Source: Pedobacter sp. KBW06 (lineage in GTDB: Bacteria; Bacteroidota; Bacteroidia; Sphingobacteriales; Sphingobacteriaceae). From it: a stretch of 64,000 nucleotides of DNA. The stretch is from assembly GCF_003852525.1 (NCBI RefSeq), contig NZ_QAJL01000001.1:2245268-2309267 (forward strand), given 5' to 3'. The translations under genes were made by a program, and so were the position numbers. Every line of letters begins with the position of its first letter. Position 1 is the stretch's first letter. The notes beneath the pieces were generated by a model. It did not search any database, was not told where the DNA came from, and worked only from the letters and a program-made list of their open reading frames with translations. Positions 63,031 through 64,000 of the stretch are shown here, one piece after another.

Positions 63031-63055
63031 AACCAGAAGAGGTGCTCTTCTGGTT
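63031..63055 (-). terminator. Intrinsic terminator after higBA
   Basis: A perfect 11-base stem, AACCAGAAGAG/CTCTTCTGGTT, has loop GTG. On the minus strand it is followed by TTTTTATCG, so it terminates the minus-strand higBA transcript (higA ends at 63118). It may also act weakly on hipA. Confidence 0.75.
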
Positions 63056-63117
63056 CAAGGTCTTGAGAGTTAATAAAGTTTGGATTCAACTAACCATTGA
63101 ATCAATGGGGGGAATAA

Positions 63118-63411
63118 TTAATAGGCTAATTCTGCCTTTCGTGCTTCCTGCAAATCATATGCAGTTTGCAAACCAATCCAGTATTCGGCACTGATTCCCA
63201 ATACTTTTTCTAATTTGAGAGCAAGGTTTACTGAAATATTTCTTTTACCAGTAAATATCTGGCTTAGGTTATTTGGAAGTAAATCCAATTCTTTCGCTAG
63301 CAACTTTTTAAGTAGGTCGCGTTCCTCTATCTCTTCCAATAAGAAGATTCCGGGGTGGAAAGCTTCTGCAACTATTTCAGCACCTTTATGATTAAAGATC
63401 TGATTGTTCAT
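63118..63411 (-). CDS. higA: HigA-type antitoxin
   Basis: The 97-residue HTH protein of the HigA family has AEAFHPGIFLLEEIEERDLL, NNLSQIFTGKRNISVNLALKL and EKVLGISAEYWIGLQTAYDL. It neutralises the HigB toxin encoded 64 bases upstream and represses the operon. This is a different TA locus from the TAC operon at 59.6-61.2 kb. Confidence 0.9.
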   Translation of the reverse strand: MNNQIFNHKGAEIVAEAFHPGIFLLEEIEERDLLKKLLAKELDLLPNNLSQIFTGKRNISVNLALKLEKVLGISAEYWIGLQTAYDLQEARKAELAY

Positions 63412-63475
63412 TTTGTTTACATTTTTTTTACAACTGCCACAAGTCAGCTTGTGGCAGTTTCCGTTAAATTCTTTT

Positions 63476-63787
63476 TTAAGTGTAGTGATTATTCACCTCT
63501 TCTATAACAACGACTTCAATGCTCATTTCGTCTTTAGCAACAGAGACAATCAGGCGGTAAGCCTTGTTAAGGCGGATAGAATATTTCCCTTTATACCTGG
63601 TCTGTTTAAGCTTTTCAAGATGTAGTGATTTAATCGCTCTTAAGTCTTGCAAGTTTTTCGCTTGTGAAATCTGAAAAATTCTTTGCTTTAACTTGGTTAT
63701 TACCTCCTGGGGGAACTCCTGCTTCCCAACGAGTTCTTTCTGCTCCGCGAGCGCTCCTAGGCGCTCGTCATGAATTAGTACCTTCAT
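63476..63787 (-). CDS. higB: HigB-type RNase toxin
   Basis: The 103-residue RelE-fold protein has LKQRIFQISQAKNLQDLRAIKSLHLEKLK, then YKGKYSIRLNKAYRLIVSVAKD and IEVVVIEEVNNHY. HigB toxins cut mRNA on the ribosome. The toxin-first gene order is normal for HigBA. Confidence 0.9.
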   Translation of the reverse strand: MKVLIHDERLGALAEQKELVGKQEFPQEVITKLKQRIFQISQAKNLQDLRAIKSLHLEKLKQTRYKGKYSIRLNKAYRLIVSVAKDEMSIEVVVIEEVNNHYT

Positions 63788-63866
63788 TCTTTACGTTTTA
63801 GTTGATTGATTGCTTTCGTTCTCTGTCATGTTCATGTTGTTTTAGGTGAATCATTAGTTTATTACA

Positions 63867-63959
63867 TGTTATCGTTGTACGTTAACAAAGATAACAACAA
63901 AATCAATATGATCAAAATTTGATAATGATCTTTTTTTGATACCTATCTAATTTTGATCA
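63867..63959 (-). promoter_or_regulatory. higBA promoter and operator region
   Basis: On the minus strand this has -33 TTTG (63913-63916), 19 bases, and -7 TATCTTTG (63886-63893), a canonical Bacteroidota promoter. It overlaps an imperfect palindrome bounded by TGTTATC (63867) and GATAACA (63896), probably the HigA operator. A second inverted repeat, TGATCAAAATT (63909-63919) and AATTTTGATCA (63949-63959), lies just upstream. The start of higB is about 80 bases away. Confidence 0.65.
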
Positions 63960-64000
63960 ATTCTAAAGAGAACGGCAGTTAATTCAACCTGGGATTTTAA

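Overview
The window looks like a chromosome segment of a Bacteroidota bacterium, most like Sphingobacteriaceae (Pedobacter-like). The evidence is three SusC/SusD loci with ECF sigma factor and FecR anti-sigma genes, a DUF4369-TlpA protein, low GC content, few strong Shine-Dalgarno sequences and several promoters of the Bacteroidota form TTTG-N19-21-TAnnTTTG. No rRNA, tRNA or CRISPR array was seen.

Bases 1-2300 hold debris and one small module. An IS3 fragment is fused to a broken copy of the GDPD gene found intact at 15 kb. Next come a 48-base copy of the region upstream of the 23 kb sigma gene, and an alpha/beta hydrolase divergent from an HxlR regulator, flanked by related 50-base gene-end remnants.

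Bases 2377-9526 (+) are a sigma/FecR/SusC/SusD/acid phosphatase locus whose SusC lacks the STN signalling domain. Bases 9.7-14.3 kb hold a TetR-SDR operon and two envelope proteins. Bases 14443-23302 (-) are a second locus: sigma, FecR, SusC with STN, SusD, purple acid phosphatase with FN3 domain, and GDPD. Both loci look built to scavenge phosphate from phosphoesters. Bases 23445-32607 (-) are a third locus, ending in a GH95-like glycosidase and so aimed at a glycan.

Bases 32.8-42 kb carry ordinary accessory genes: an MFP-like barrel protein, a lipoprotein, an AHSA1 protein, three AraC-type regulators, DinB, a YcaQ-like glycosylase, a SnoaL-like protein and an amidase. Bases 42.7-50.8 kb hold one of two duplicated GNAT genes, a beta-helix lipoprotein, an S41 peptidase, a TlpA protein, and the collapsed wreck of another sigma/FecR/SusD/S41 locus.

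Bases 50.8-63.9 kb are a dense defence and toxin-antitoxin region. It holds a DUF559/Vsr-like nuclease divergent from a HEPN-like protein, an Mrr-like nuclease fused to an ImmA/IrrE protease, a second PD-(D/E)XK protein with an N-terminal winged helix, an AbiE pair arranged tail to tail, a probable three-gene toxin-antitoxin-chaperone (TAC) operon with a SecB-like protein, a HipBA operon behind four regularly spaced operators, and HigBA. The most striking signals are the TAC operon, the three repeated promoter-palindrome modules upstream of abiEi, the Hip operator array, and the two collapsed paralogous loci.
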